This document shows, in pieces, positions 18,083 through 27,190 of a stretch of DNA of 64,000 nt. The notes under the pieces were generated by a model. It had not been told where the DNA came from. It ran no database searches and saw only the letters and a list, made by a program, of their open reading frames with translations. The stretch's first letter is position 1, and the number at the start of each line of letters is the position of its first letter. Source of the DNA: Paracoccaceae bacterium (GTDB lineage Bacteria; Pseudomonadota; Alphaproteobacteria; Rhodobacterales; Rhodobacteraceae); assembly GCA_012103375.1 (NCBI GenBank), contig WLWX01000001.1:3390492-3454491 (forward strand). The letters run 5' to 3'. A program made the position numbers and the translations under genes.

Positions 18083-20572
18083 TTACGATAGCGTGCGTTC
18101 AACCTCTTCACGTTCGAAGATCTCGATCACATCGCCTTCGCGGATGTCTTCGTAATTCTCGAACGCCATGCCGCATTCCTGGCCTGACTGCACTTCGGCA
18201 ACTTCGTCCTTGAAGCGTTTCAGGGTCTTCAGCGTGCCATCGTGGATCACCACGTCGTCACGCAGCAAGCGCACACCGGCAGATCTGCGGGCGACGCCTT
18301 CGGTCACAAGACAGCCGGCGACCCGGCCAACGTTCGAGACCTTGAAGACCTCTTTGATCGAAGCATAGCCGATGAACTTTTCGCGCACTTCGGCGCTCAG
18401 CAGGCCGCTGGCGGCGGCTTTCACGTCGTCCACAAGATCGTAAATCACCGAATAATACCGGATCTCGACGCCCTTCTGGTTCGCCGTGTTGCGCGCGCTG
18501 GCGTTGGCGCGAACATTAAAGCCCATAACCGGCGCGCCCGAGGCTTCGGCAAGCCCGATGTCACTTTCAGTGATCGCACCGACGCCCGAATGTAGAACCC
18601 GCACCCGCACTTCGTCGTTGCCGATTTTTTCCATCGCCTGGACGATCGCCTCGGCAGAACCCTGCACATCGGCTTTCACCAGGATAGGCAGTTCGGACAC
18701 GTCCTCATCCGCCTTGGCGTTGGCCATCAGCTGTTCCAGGCTGGTCGCGGCACCGGCAGCGGCGCGTTTGTCCTTGGCCGCTTTTTTGCGGTATTCGGCA
18801 ATCTCACGCGCCTGCGCTTCGGTATCGACCACGTTCAGCACGTCACCCGCTTCGGGTGTGCCGTTCAGGCCAAGAACCTCGACCGGAACACTTGGCCCGG
18901 CCTCTTTCACGCGGTCGCCCTTGTCATCGATCAACGCGCGGACCTTGCCCCACTGTTCGCCCACAACGAAGATATCCCCGGTGCGCAGCGTTCCGTTTTG
19001 CACCAGAACCGTCGCCACAGGGCCACGGCCCACATCCAGCTGCGCCTCGATCACGGCGCCAGTGGCGGCCCGTTCGGGGTTCGCCTTCAGTTCCAGCAAT
19101 TCCGACTGCAACGAGATCGCTTCCAGCAACTGTTCCAGCCCGTCGCCTTTCAGCGCCGAAACCTCAACGTCCTGCACTTCGCCCGACATCTTCTCGACGA
19201 TGACTTCGTATTGCAAAAGATCGGTGCGCACCTTGTCCGGGTTCGCCTCGGGGTGGTCCATCTTGTTGATCGCGATGATCATCGGAACTTCCACCGCCTG
19301 CGCATGGCGGATGGCTTCAATCGTCTGCGGCATGACCGCATCATCCGCGGCGACAACCAGCACCACGATATCCGTCACCTGCGCCCCACGGGCCCGCATC
19401 GAGGTAAATGCCGCATGGCCCGGCGTGTCCAGGAAGGTCATTTTCACGCCGTCCTGATCGACCTGATAGGCACCGATATGCTGGGTGATGCCGCCCGCCT
19501 CGCCCGAGACGACCTTGGCGTTGCGGATCGCATCCAGAAGCGAGGTTTTACCGTGGTCGACGTGACCCATCACGGTGATCACCGGCGGGCGCGATTGCAG
19601 ATCTTTGTCGTCATCCTCGACCGGCTGAATCACATCCTCGACGTCGGCGTCCGAGACGCGCACAACCTTGTGGCCGAATTCTTCAATGATCAGTTCGGCT
19701 GTATCGGCGTCGACGGTCTGGTTCTGGGTGGCCATGATGCCGTTGGTCATCAGGGATTTCACCACATCGGCAACCTTTTCGGACATCCGGTTGGCCAGTT
19801 CCGACACCATGATTGCTTCGGGCAGCTGAACCTCGCGCACGACCTTTTCGCGTTCGACCGGGCCGCCCATTGCCTTCTGGCGCGCACGCTCTTGCTTGCG
19901 CTTCATCGCGGCCATCGAACGTTGCCGCCCGCCTTCGCCGCCACGCAGCGCCTGATTCAGCGTCAGCTTGCCGGTGCGGCGCGCATCATCGCGCCCGCCT
20001 GCGGTTTTGCGCTTGTCGCGATCTTCACGCTCGCGTTCCTTGCGCGTTGGGGCCGCCTTGGGCGCCCCGCCCCGCGGTGCGGGCGCTGCGGTAGGATCAG
20101 TCGGGGCCGCGGGGGCTGCGTTCACCTTGGCAACCTCGGCCTCGCGCTTCTTGCGCTCATCCTCTTCGGCCTTGGCGCGGGCACGCTCTTCGCGTTCCTG
20201 GTCTTCGCGTTCCTTGGCCTCAATCTCGGCCTTGCGCTTTTCCCGATCTTCGGCGCGGGCTTTTTCTTCGGCTTCGCGGGCCTCGGTCTCCTCGGCCTCG
20301 CGCGCTTTGGCGCTGGCCAGGGCCTTCATCCGGCGCTCCAGTTCGGCATCCGAAATGCCCGCAGGACGTTTGGACGGATCGGCCTTGGGCGTGGCCGCCA
20401 CAGCAGCAGCGCCCGCCGTCGAACCAGCAGCCGCCTTTGGCATCACCACGCGCTTGCGCTTGGTTTCGACCACGACATTCTTGGTCCGCCCGTGGCTGAA
20501 GCTTTGCTTCACTTGCCCCGAACGCGGCCCGCCACGCAGGCCCAATGTCTTTTTGCCGTCAGAATCGCTCAT
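18083..20572 (-). CDS. infB: Translation initiation factor IF-2
   Basis: GTPase that places initiator tRNA on the 30S subunit and promotes subunit joining. The 829-residue protein has a long charged N-terminal region (about 1-240, rich in Glu, Lys and Ala) and an IF-2 N-domain near 250-300. The G domain shows [27 protein letters not shown] and [11 protein letters not shown], followed by domains II-IV. Its ATG overlaps the stop of the YlxR/L7Ae gene by four bases. Confidence 0.97.
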   Translation of the reverse strand: MSDSDGKKTLGLRGGPRSGQVKQSFSHGRTKNVVVETKRKRVVMPKAAAGSTAGAAAVAATPKADPSKRPAGISDAELERRMKALASAKAREAEETEAREAEEKARAEDREKRKAEIEAKEREDQEREERARAKAEEDERKKREAEVAKVNAAPAAPTDPTAAPAPRGGAPKAAPTRKEREREDRDKRKTAGGRDDARRTGKLTLNQALRGGEGGRQRSMAAMKRKQERARQKAMGGPVEREKVVREVQLPEAIMVSELANRMSEKVADVVKSLMTNGIMATQNQTVDADTAELIIEEFGHKVVRVSDADVEDVIQPVEDDDKDLQSRPPVITVMGHVDHGKTSLLDAIRNAKVVSGEAGGITQHIGAYQVDQDGVKMTFLDTPGHAAFTSMRARGAQVTDIVVLVVAADDAVMPQTIEAIRHAQAVEVPMIIAINKMDHPEANPDKVRTDLLQYEVIVEKMSGEVQDVEVSALKGDGLEQLLEAISLQSELLELKANPERAATGAVIEAQLDVGRGPVATVLVQNGTLRTGDIFVVGEQWGKVRALIDDKGDRVKEAGPSVPVEVLGLNGTPEAGDVLNVVDTEAQAREIAEYRKKAAKDKRAAAGAATSLEQLMANAKADEDVSELPILVKADVQGSAEAIVQAMEKIGNDEVRVRVLHSGVGAITESDIGLAEASGAPVMGFNVRANASARNTANQKGVEIRYYSVIYDLVDDVKAAASGLLSAEVREKFIGYASIKEVFKVSNVGRVAGCLVTEGVARRSAGVRLLRDDVVIHDGTLKTLKRFKDEVAEVQSGQECGMAFENYEDIREGDVIEIFEREEVERTLS

Positions 20573-21201
20573 ATATTCTTCGTACCCTTTCCGGTGGACG
20601 CTCCACCGAGATCTTCGCGCAGGCCAGATAGTCGCGCGGCGTCCTCAACAATAGACTTTGTGAGTCCCCCCGGCGCGAGCGCCGCATGTATCACATGTTC
20701 TCGCCCGAATGCCAAACCCAATTCTGAGGCGGTCAAAACACCGATAAACGCGCCTTTTCCGGGCGGTGAGCTTAGCTTGTTTTTGCCGCGTCCCGACCCG
20801 TCACTGGCTTGAACCAGCACCTGCGCATCCTCATTGACCAGCCAGTTCTTGACCTTTTCGAACCCGGCCACCGCCTTGCCCGCCTTGCGCGCCAACCCGA
20901 TCAACGAGGCGACGCGCGCCGCCAGCTGCGCCTCGACATCCTGCGTCAGCGTTTCGGGAACCTTTACGGGCCGTTTCGCCGCGCGGCTGAACAGGTTCTT
21001 TTTGACCGCCATATCCAGATGCTTGCGGTTGGCCGCGACATACATTCCGCGCCCCGGCAATTTGCCAGCAATATCGGGAACGACCTGATCGTCAGGGCCG
21101 ACAACAAAGCGGATCAGCCCTGATTTAGGGCCGGATTCGCGCGAAACAAGACACGTCCGTTCCGGCGCGCCCCGTTCCTTGTTATGACCCCCACGAGTCA
21201 C
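20569..21201 (-). CDS. YlxR (DUF448) / L7Ae-like RNA-binding protein of the nusA operon
   Basis: A 210-residue protein joining a YlxR domain (about 1-90, with [21 protein letters not shown] and KLPGRGMYV) to an L7Ae/Gadd45-like RNA-binding domain (about 115-190, with [18 protein letters not shown]). In alphaproteobacteria this two-domain protein sits between nusA and infB. The GTG at 21201 is preferred; longer starts would overlap nusA. The four-base overlap with infB implies coupling. RNA binding is inferred from the fold; the target is unknown. Confidence 0.88.
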   Translation of the reverse strand: MTRGGHNKERGAPERTCLVSRESGPKSGLIRFVVGPDDQVVPDIAGKLPGRGMYVAANRKHLDMAVKKNLFSRAAKRPVKVPETLTQDVEAQLAARVASLIGLARKAGKAVAGFEKVKNWLVNEDAQVLVQASDGSGRGKNKLSSPPGKGAFIGVLTASELGLAFGREHVIHAALAPGGLTKSIVEDAARLSGLREDLGGASTGKGTKNI

Positions 21202-21226
21202 GATGCGACGCCCCCGAGGCCTGAGA

Positions 21227-22864
21227 TCAGGCCCCGGTCTCCTCGGTCGCTTCTGTGGCTGCTTCGCCCTCTTCGCCTTCGGCCACGTCGTCTTCGCTGG
21301 CAAGATCAGCCGGATCGACCCAACCAAGCTGAATGCGCGCGGTCATCACCATGGCCTGCGCTTCTTCCAGCCCGACATCGAATTTTTCCAGCACCCCGTC
21401 ATCCTTGTGGCGTTCGCCATCAACCGTGGTCCAGCCACCGGCAATTTCCCAGTCGGCGAGCGTCGCAAAATCTTCAAGCGATTTCACATCGTCTTCCGCC
21501 AGTGCCTGAATCATCTGCGGCGTCAGCCCCTCAAAGGCAACAAGGCTGTCCTGCACGCCCAACTCGCGCGCTTTTTCCAGCGCCGCGCGATTCTGCGCCT
21601 CAAGATGGTCGCGCGCACGGGCCTGCAATTCGCCGGCGGTGTCTTCATCTACCCCGTCGATGACCAGCAGTTCCTCGGCCTCGACATAAGCGACTTCTTC
21701 CAGGCTGGTGAACCCTTCCGAGACCAGAAGCTGGGCGAAGAATTCGTCCAGATCCAGCGTATCCATGAACAGCTTGGTGCGAAGTTCGAATTCGGCCTGA
21801 CGACGCTGGCTTTCCTCCTCCTCGGTCATGATGTCGATGTCCAGATGCGTCAGCTGGCTGGCCAGACGCACGTTCTGGCCACGACGGCCGATGGCCAGGC
21901 TCAGCTGTTCTTCGGGCACGACGACTTCGATCCGCTCGGCGTCTTCGTCCAGAACCACCTTCGAGACTTCGGCAGGCTGAAGCGCGTTCACCAGGAAAGT
22001 CGGGATATCCTCATTCCATGGGATGATGTCGATCTTTTCGCCCTGAAGCTCGTTCACGACGGCCTGCACTCGTGATCCGCGCATGCCGACGCAGGCCCCC
22101 ACGGGGTCAATCGAGCCGTCATAGCTGATCACGGCGATCTTGGCGCGGCTACCCGGATCACGGGCCACGGCCTTGATCTCGATGATGCCGTCGTAAATCT
22201 CGGGCACTTCCATCTTGAACAGCTCGACCATGAATTCCGGTGCGGTGCGCGACAGGAAGATCTGCGGCCCCCGGACTTCGCGGCGCACGTCTTTGATGTA
22301 GCAGCGGATGCGGTCGTTCGGGCGATAGCTTTCGCGCCCGATCTTGTCGTTGCGGCGCAGGATACCTTCGCCGGTGCCCACATCGACGATGACGTTGCCG
22401 TATTCTTCGCGCTTGACGACGCCGTTGATGATCTGACCGGCGCGATCCTTGAATTCTTCGTACTGACGATCCCGTTCCGCTTCGCGCACCTTTTGCAGGA
22501 TCACCTGCTTGGCGCTCTGCGCGGCGATCCGGCCCATTTCGACCGGCGGAACCTCTTCGATCAGCTGCTGCCCAACTTCCGGCGCGTCCATATACTGCTT
22601 GGCCTGCTCTACCGTGAATTCGGCCTGGTAGTTCTCAAGCTCTTCATCCTCGACCACCGTACGAACCCGTGTGAAGGTCGCCTTGCCGGTCTTGCGGTCA
22701 ATCGCCACGCGGATGTCCATTTCCGCGCCAAAGCGGGACTTCGCCGCCCGGGCGAGGCTTTCTTCCATCGCTTCGATGACCAGCACCGGGTCGATCATTT
22801 TCTCGCGCGCGACCGCTTCGGCGGTTTGCAGCAGTTCCAGCTGGTTTGCGGATGTAATGGCCAT
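21227..22864 (-). CDS. nusA: Transcription termination/antitermination factor NusA
   Basis: Binds RNA polymerase and nascent RNA to modulate pausing and termination. The 545-residue product has the N-terminal polymerase-binding domain (1-125), an S1 domain (GIINGVVKREEYGNVIVDVG region), KH domains (DPVGACVGMRGSRVQAVVNEL and LAIGRRGQNVRLASQLT) and C-terminal helix-hairpin-helix repeats ending in an acidic tail. It starts three bases after the rimP stop. Confidence 0.97.
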   Translation of the reverse strand: MAITSANQLELLQTAEAVAREKMIDPVLVIEAMEESLARAAKSRFGAEMDIRVAIDRKTGKATFTRVRTVVEDEELENYQAEFTVEQAKQYMDAPEVGQQLIEEVPPVEMGRIAAQSAKQVILQKVREAERDRQYEEFKDRAGQIINGVVKREEYGNVIVDVGTGEGILRRNDKIGRESYRPNDRIRCYIKDVRREVRGPQIFLSRTAPEFMVELFKMEVPEIYDGIIEIKAVARDPGSRAKIAVISYDGSIDPVGACVGMRGSRVQAVVNELQGEKIDIIPWNEDIPTFLVNALQPAEVSKVVLDEDAERIEVVVPEEQLSLAIGRRGQNVRLASQLTHLDIDIMTEEEESQRRQAEFELRTKLFMDTLDLDEFFAQLLVSEGFTSLEEVAYVEAEELLVIDGVDEDTAGELQARARDHLEAQNRAALEKARELGVQDSLVAFEGLTPQMIQALAEDDVKSLEDFATLADWEIAGGWTTVDGERHKDDGVLEKFDVGLEEAQAMVMTARIQLGWVDPADLASEDDVAEGEEGEAATEATEETGA

Positions 22865-22867
22865 GGT

Positions 22868-23443
22868 TCAGGGTTCCTCGTCGCCGTCTATGATGGTTTC
22901 GATCTGGTCGAATTGGGTTTCGTCAATCTCGCCCGCGTCCTTGCGGGCACGCAGCACATCGCGGATCAGATCGTCCGTCAGCACCAGTTTCGCGTCCGAC
23001 AGCCAATCGAATTGCAGGCCAATGGTGCCTTCTTCAATCTCGATCAGCACCTCGTCGCCCTCGGTACCAGCCAGCGCGCCCTTGAAGCGGCGGCGGCCGT
23101 CGATCATCTCGGTCGTTTCAATCTTTGCTTCATACCCCGACCAGGCGTCAAAATCCTTCAGCCGGGTCAAAGGCCGGTCAACACCCGGGCTGGAAACTTC
23201 CAGCCGATAGGCGTCTTCGATCGGATCTTCCACGTCCAGCGTCGCCGACACTGCGGTCGAGATCTTGGCGCAATCATCCACTTCGATCCCGCCGTCCGGC
23301 TTATCAGCCATGATCTGCAGGCTGGCGGATTTGCCGCTCATCAACCGCAGGCGCACCAGTTCATAGCCCATACCTTCAATCACCGGCGTGACAATGTCAG
23401 CAATCCGGCGATCCATCGCGGTTTTGGCGATCAGGTCGGACAT
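22868..23443 (-). CDS. rimP: Ribosome maturation factor RimP
   Basis: Needed for 30S subunit maturation. The 191-residue protein shows [19 protein letters not shown] near the start and the core signature [21 protein letters not shown]. The frame is open further upstream, but [13 protein letters not shown] at 23443 gives the family-length product. First gene of the rimP-nusA-ylxR-infB operon; a terminator of the preceding gene lies 32 bp upstream. Confidence 0.95.
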   Translation of the reverse strand: MSDLIAKTAMDRRIADIVTPVIEGMGYELVRLRLMSGKSASLQIMADKPDGGIEVDDCAKISTAVSATLDVEDPIEDAYRLEVSSPGVDRPLTRLKDFDAWSGYEAKIETTEMIDGRRRFKGALAGTEGDEVLIEIEEGTIGLQFDWLSDAKLVLTDDLIRDVLRARKDAGEIDETQFDQIETIIDGDEEP

Positions 23444-23474
23444 CAGGGGCCTTTCGTGGGTTGGCGTTTGGACA

Positions 23475-23500
23475 CAAAAAAACGGGCGCGCGGCCCGTTC
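23475..23500 (-). terminator. Terminator of the CDGSH gene
   Basis: On the minus strand, ACGGGC, a short GC loop and GCCCGT are followed by a T-run. It separates the CDGSH gene from rimP; the rimP promoter must lie in the next 30-odd bases or transcription reads through. Confidence 0.75.
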
Positions 23501-23608
23501 GTGAGTTCGGTGGAGTTTCAGGGGTGGAAGCCGAAACGCCGCTGTTGAGAGGGGATATAGAGGGGGGGACGGGTGGGTGCAAGGGGAGTCTGCGCCCACC
23601 GAGCCCCG

Positions 23609-24232
23609 TTAGTCGCCGACCCACCCCTTATCCCGATGCGACCCATCACAATACGGCTTGTTCCCGGACAGTCCGCACCGGCACAGGACGAATTTTGTTT
23701 GTGACGCGCCTTCGGCCTGATCTTCGGTCGGGGCGGTGATGCCTGTAACCCAATAGGGTCCGTTCTTTTCGATCTGCACATCGGCCCGGTCGGCGACCAG
23801 ATGTTCGGGGCCATCCGCATTGCCCAGTGCCAGCGCGCCAGAGGGGCAGGCGGCGACGACGGCGCGGACTTCGTCCTCTGTTCCGTTATCGGGTTGGATC
23901 CAGGGTTTCTGGTCCGGGTTGAAGACATGGCTGGCCAGACGGCCGCATTCGGCGGCGTGGCTGCACAGGCGCGGGTTGTAGGTGACGGTTAGCTCGGCAC
24001 CCTCATAGGCGATGATCCTGTCGCGGCCTGCGGGTGTGCCGCCGCTGCTTTCGAATCCGTTTGAATTGTGACTGCCGTCGCAGAACGGTTTGTTGGCCGA
24101 GCCGCCGCAGCGGCAAAGTGCCATCACCGGCTTTACCGCAATGTCTTCCCCGTCCGCGCCGACCATGCGCCGGGCGTTCTTGATGATCAGCGGACCATCC
24201 TCGCGGGTTTCGATTGTTGGTGTCTCTGTCAT
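23609..24232 (-). CDS. Iron-sulfur protein with two CDGSH domains flanking a ferredoxin-like domain
   Basis: A 207-residue protein with three metal sites. Two CDGSH motifs (CRCGGSANKPFCDGSH near 39-54 and CRCGLSGNKPYCDGSH near 184-199) each bind a [2Fe-2S] cluster through three Cys and one His. Between them is a divergent single-cluster 4Fe-4S domain (CSHAAEC at about 90-96, then AACPSGAL). This arrangement is a known bacterial family with electron-transfer or redox-sensor roles, mechanism unclear. It diverges from the toxin-antitoxin pair. Confidence 0.85.
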   Translation of the reverse strand: MTETPTIETREDGPLIIKNARRMVGADGEDIAVKPVMALCRCGGSANKPFCDGSHNSNGFESSGGTPAGRDRIIAYEGAELTVTYNPRLCSHAAECGRLASHVFNPDQKPWIQPDNGTEDEVRAVVAACPSGALALGNADGPEHLVADRADVQIEKNGPYWVTGITAPTEDQAEGASQTKFVLCRCGLSGNKPYCDGSHRDKGWVGD

Positions 24233-24358
24233 GTCATGCCCCTGATCCCAAACCGATGTCTTTCGTCAGCGAACACCATCAGCCCGCAGCGCGGCAACCC
24301 CAATCCGTGCACAATCATATCAGCAAAGATGCTCAAGGGCTTGCAATCAGGTCTTCAC

Positions 24359-24387
24359 TTGATTTCTCAATACAGAATGTGCATATT
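24359..24387 (+). promoter_or_regulatory. Putative promoter of the RES/Xre toxin-antitoxin pair
   Basis: TTGATT (24359-24364), a 17-bp spacer and CATATT (24382-24387) lie 25 bp before the antitoxin ATG. This stretch is more AT-rich than its surroundings. No clear operator repeat is seen. Confidence 0.4.
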
Positions 24388-24411
24388 TCTTTCATCAGAA
24401 AGGCAATGCCC

Positions 24412-24786
24412 ATGCAGCTTCAAACCAAATCCCTCTCTTCGCCCGATCCGCATTTCGTTCTGGCAAAGGCGGTTTTGCGCAGCGGTGACCTTCTGGGCCT
24501 GTCCCAGCAGGATCTGGCGCAGGTGATCGGCGTCAGCCCGGCAAGCATTTCGCGCATGAAGGCAGGCACGATGCCGCTGACCGGCAAACCTTATGAGCTG
24601 GCCGCCCATCTGGTCCGTGTATTCCGGTCATTGGATGCGATCGTCGGCGGTGATGAAGCCGCGATGCGCGGCTGGATGCAGGCCGAGAATCTGGCCCTGG
24701 GCGGGGTGCCTGCGGTGCTGATCCGGACGGTCGGCGGGTTGATTGATGTTGTGAATTACCTTGATGCCCGCCGCGCGCCAATCTGA
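24412..24786 (+). CDS. Xre/MbcA/ParS-type antitoxin of a RES toxin
   Basis: A 124-residue antitoxin. The N-terminal half carries a helix-turn-helix (LSQQDLAQVIGVSPASISRM). The C-terminal half is the toxin-binding DUF2384 domain (GWMQAENLALGGVPAVLIRTVGG). The ATG at 24412 has AAAGG eight bases upstream; the ATG at 24406 is too close to it. Such antitoxins usually repress their own promoter. The next ORF starts 23 bp before its stop, giving coupled synthesis with the toxin. Confidence 0.88.
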   Translation: MQLQTKSLSSPDPHFVLAKAVLRSGDLLGLSQQDLAQVIGVSPASISRMKAGTMPLTGKPYELAAHLVRVFRSLDAIVGGDEAAMRGWMQAENLALGGVPAVLIRTVGGLIDVVNYLDARRAPI

Positions 24787-25498
24787 CCTTCCCTGCAGAC
24801 CCTATCGCGGGCAGGTCTGGCGCCTGGTCGAGGCTCAGCATGTCGTTTCGACGACGCGGCTGGTCGATAATCTGGATGAACAGCGGGTGCTGGAAAATAT
24901 CCTGGAACAGACCAAGCCCCCGGTGCCCGCAGATTGCGCCCATCTGGATTATCTTCTGGCGGCGCCATTCCGATATGGCTGCTATCCGACAGACAGTCGG
25001 TTTCGCCGCAAAGGGCGCACGCCTGGTGTCTATTACGCCTCGGAACGGCCAGAAACGGCCGTGGCCGAGGTTGTCTGGTATCGCCTGCGGTTTTACCGCG
25101 AATCGCCGGACACGCCGCTTCCCGTGACCGCGGCGGATTACACGGCGATTGCCTGTCGTGTGGCAACAGATCAGGCGATTGATCTGACGGAACCGCCGCT
25201 GGCGGCGCGCAGCGACTGGCGCGATCCCGACGATTATTCCGCCTGTCTGGATCTGGCCGATCAGGCCCGCGATGCAGGGGTGGCGGTTATCCGATACGCC
25301 TCGGCCCGGCACCCGGAGGGCTGGCCCAATGTCGCGTTGCTGACCTGCGCCGCATTTGCAGACGCCCACCCAAGGCTGCGCCGGTCCATCCGTATTCACC
25401 TGCGCCGGGATTCGGCGCAGATCTTCGTCGACGCGCCGCGCGCAAGATACGAGTTTCTGTTGGGAAAGACGCAGTTGCTGCGCAATCCGGCAGATTGA
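24764..25498 (+). CDS. RES-domain toxin (predicted NAD+-degrading)
   Basis: The RES family is named after conserved Arg, Glu and Ser, and characterised members degrade NAD+. The 244-residue product carries an early arginine (VWRLVEAQ), GVYYASERPETAVAEV with the conserved Glu, and a later Ser (IRYASARHPEG). It is longer than many RES toxins because of an insert around residues 45-85 (FRYGCYPTDSRFRRKG region). It overlaps the antitoxin ORF. The frame is intact, so the module may be active. NAD+ as substrate is known for the family, not shown here. Confidence 0.87.
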   Translation: MPAARQSDLPCRPYRGQVWRLVEAQHVVSTTRLVDNLDEQRVLENILEQTKPPVPADCAHLDYLLAAPFRYGCYPTDSRFRRKGRTPGVYYASERPETAVAEVVWYRLRFYRESPDTPLPVTAADYTAIACRVATDQAIDLTEPPLAARSDWRDPDDYSACLDLADQARDAGVAVIRYASARHPEGWPNVALLTCAAFADAHPRLRRSIRIHLRRDSAQIFVDAPRARYEFLLGKTQLLRNPAD

Positions 25499-25512
25499 TA
25501 CCGCCAGAACGA

Positions 25513-25541
25513 AAATGCCCCGCTGAACCAGCGGGGCATTT
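25513..25541. terminator. Bidirectional terminator between the RES toxin and the ABC importer
   Basis: AAATGCCCCGCT (25513-25524) pairs with AGCGGGGCATTT (25530-25541), a 12-bp perfect stem with A-tract on one side and T-tract on the other. It serves both convergent units. Confidence 0.85.
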
Positions 25542-25571
25542 CCAGTGTCAGTTGCCGTCAGGCTGCCTGAA

Positions 25572-27116
25572 TCAGGCCATCCACCAGCGTTCGGCAATCC
25601 GGCCGTTGTCCACTTTGTAGACGTTACCGATGGTGCCAGAGTTGGCGACCTTGTTGGTCTTCGCGCCGACAAAGTTGGCAAACATTGGCAGAATGACGCC
25701 ACCTTCATCATGCAGGATCAGCTGCATTTCATTATAGATCTCGCGCCGCTTTTCGGCATCGAACTCGGCCCGGCCAATCAGCAACAGTTCCTGGAACCGC
25801 GGGTGATCCCAGTTGGTGTCATTCCATGGTGCGCTCGCTTCATAGGCGGTCGAGAACATCAGATCTTCGGTCGCGCGACCCGACCAATAGCTGACAGCCC
25901 ACGGCTTCTTGAGCCAGACATTTGACCAATATCCATCGGCGGCTTCCTGGATAAGGTTGATGGTGATCCCGGCCTCACGCGCCGAAGCCTGCATCAGCTG
26001 TGCCGCATCAGTCGCGCCTGTGAAGGCCGCATTGGAAACTGACAGATCGACGGTCAGCCCTTCCATGCCCGCCTCTTTCAGATGGAACTTCGCCTGATCG
26101 GGATCAAACTCAGTCTGCGGCATGTCGGCGTTGAAATAGGTGTTCGCCGGGCCGATCGGGCTGTCATTGCCGACCCGTCCATGTCCTTGCAGGATCTTGT
26201 CCACCATTTCTTGCCGCTTGATCGAGAACTTGAGCGCCTTGCGCACATTGTTGTCCGAGAAGGGCGCCGTATCGGTGTGCATCGGGAAGGTGAACTGCTG
26301 GTTGCCCGTCACCTCGAATACCGACGTCGCAGGATTGGCATCCAGCAGCGATTCGGTCTTGAAGTCGATGTCATTGATGACGTCGACCTGACCGGTCAGC
26401 AGGGCGTTCATCCGCGCGTTGATGTCGTTGACGGCGACATATTCGATCTCGTCGAACCAGCCGGCCTCACCATCCTTGTAGTGGCTGTCGACGCGCTTGC
26501 CGACGAAACGCACGCCGGGCTCAAAGCTTTCGACCTTGTAAAGGCCGGTGCCGATGCCATTGGCGATGGCTTCTTCAATCTGGCCCGCCGGATACATCAG
26601 CAGGTGATAATCGGCCAGCAGGAACGGCAGGTCTGCGTTGCCCGTCGCCAGGGTAAACTGAACCTGATGATCCGACATCTTCTTCATTTCGGAGATCGCC
26701 GAAACGATCGGCTCGGCCGCCGATTTCGATCCTTCCGCGACATGCAGCTGCAACGACGCAATCACGTCATCGGCGCCGAATTCTTTGCCGTTGTGGAACG
26801 TCACGCCCTTGCGCAGGTTGAATGTCCAGATCTTGGCGTCTGCGCTGACCTCCCAATCTGTGGCCAGCTCACCCTTAAGCTCTCCATCAGCGGCCACTTC
26901 GGTCAGTGAATCAAACACAGCACCCTGTGCCGAGCTGATCATGAAGATATCGGAATGGGTGCGGCTGTCCCAATTGTCCGAAGTGTTGGCCCCGTTCAGG
27001 CCCATCCGCAACCGACCGCCACGTTTGGCCTGTGCGGCCACTGGCAAGCCGGTGGCTGCAAGCACACCCAATGCGGCGCCCGATTTGAGCAATCCACGTC
27101 TGCTGAAATTCGACAT
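25572..27116 (-). CDS. Peptide-type ABC transporter substrate-binding protein (family 5)
   Basis: A 514-residue periplasmic binding protein, probably exported by Tat (SRRGLLKSGA near residues 5-14). The core resembles DppA/OppA: LATDWEVSADAKIWTFNLRKGVTFHNG near residue 85, then ADDVIASL. Substrate may be di- or oligopeptides or another ligand of family 5. Last gene of a four-gene operon read from 31179 downwards; 74 bp separate it from the ATPase gene. Confidence 0.9.
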   Translation of the reverse strand: MSNFSRRGLLKSGAALGVLAATGLPVAAQAKRGGRLRMGLNGANTSDNWDSRTHSDIFMISSAQGAVFDSLTEVAADGELKGELATDWEVSADAKIWTFNLRKGVTFHNGKEFGADDVIASLQLHVAEGSKSAAEPIVSAISEMKKMSDHQVQFTLATGNADLPFLLADYHLLMYPAGQIEEAIANGIGTGLYKVESFEPGVRFVGKRVDSHYKDGEAGWFDEIEYVAVNDINARMNALLTGQVDVINDIDFKTESLLDANPATSVFEVTGNQQFTFPMHTDTAPFSDNNVRKALKFSIKRQEMVDKILQGHGRVGNDSPIGPANTYFNADMPQTEFDPDQAKFHLKEAGMEGLTVDLSVSNAAFTGATDAAQLMQASAREAGITINLIQEAADGYWSNVWLKKPWAVSYWSGRATEDLMFSTAYEASAPWNDTNWDHPRFQELLLIGRAEFDAEKRREIYNEMQLILHDEGGVILPMFANFVGAKTNKVANSGTIGNVYKVDNGRIAERWWMA

Positions 27117-27190
27117 TACGTTCTCCCGTTGTCGTTTGAAACGCCGGGTTGGCCCGCGGCGCAGTTGATATGCATTACTAGGTGATTCGG

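Noticed and set aside
18998-20812. 604-codon frame opposite infB and the YlxR gene
   Set aside because: Open because of the Ala/Glu/Lys-rich coding strand; His/Arg-rich low-complexity protein, no family.
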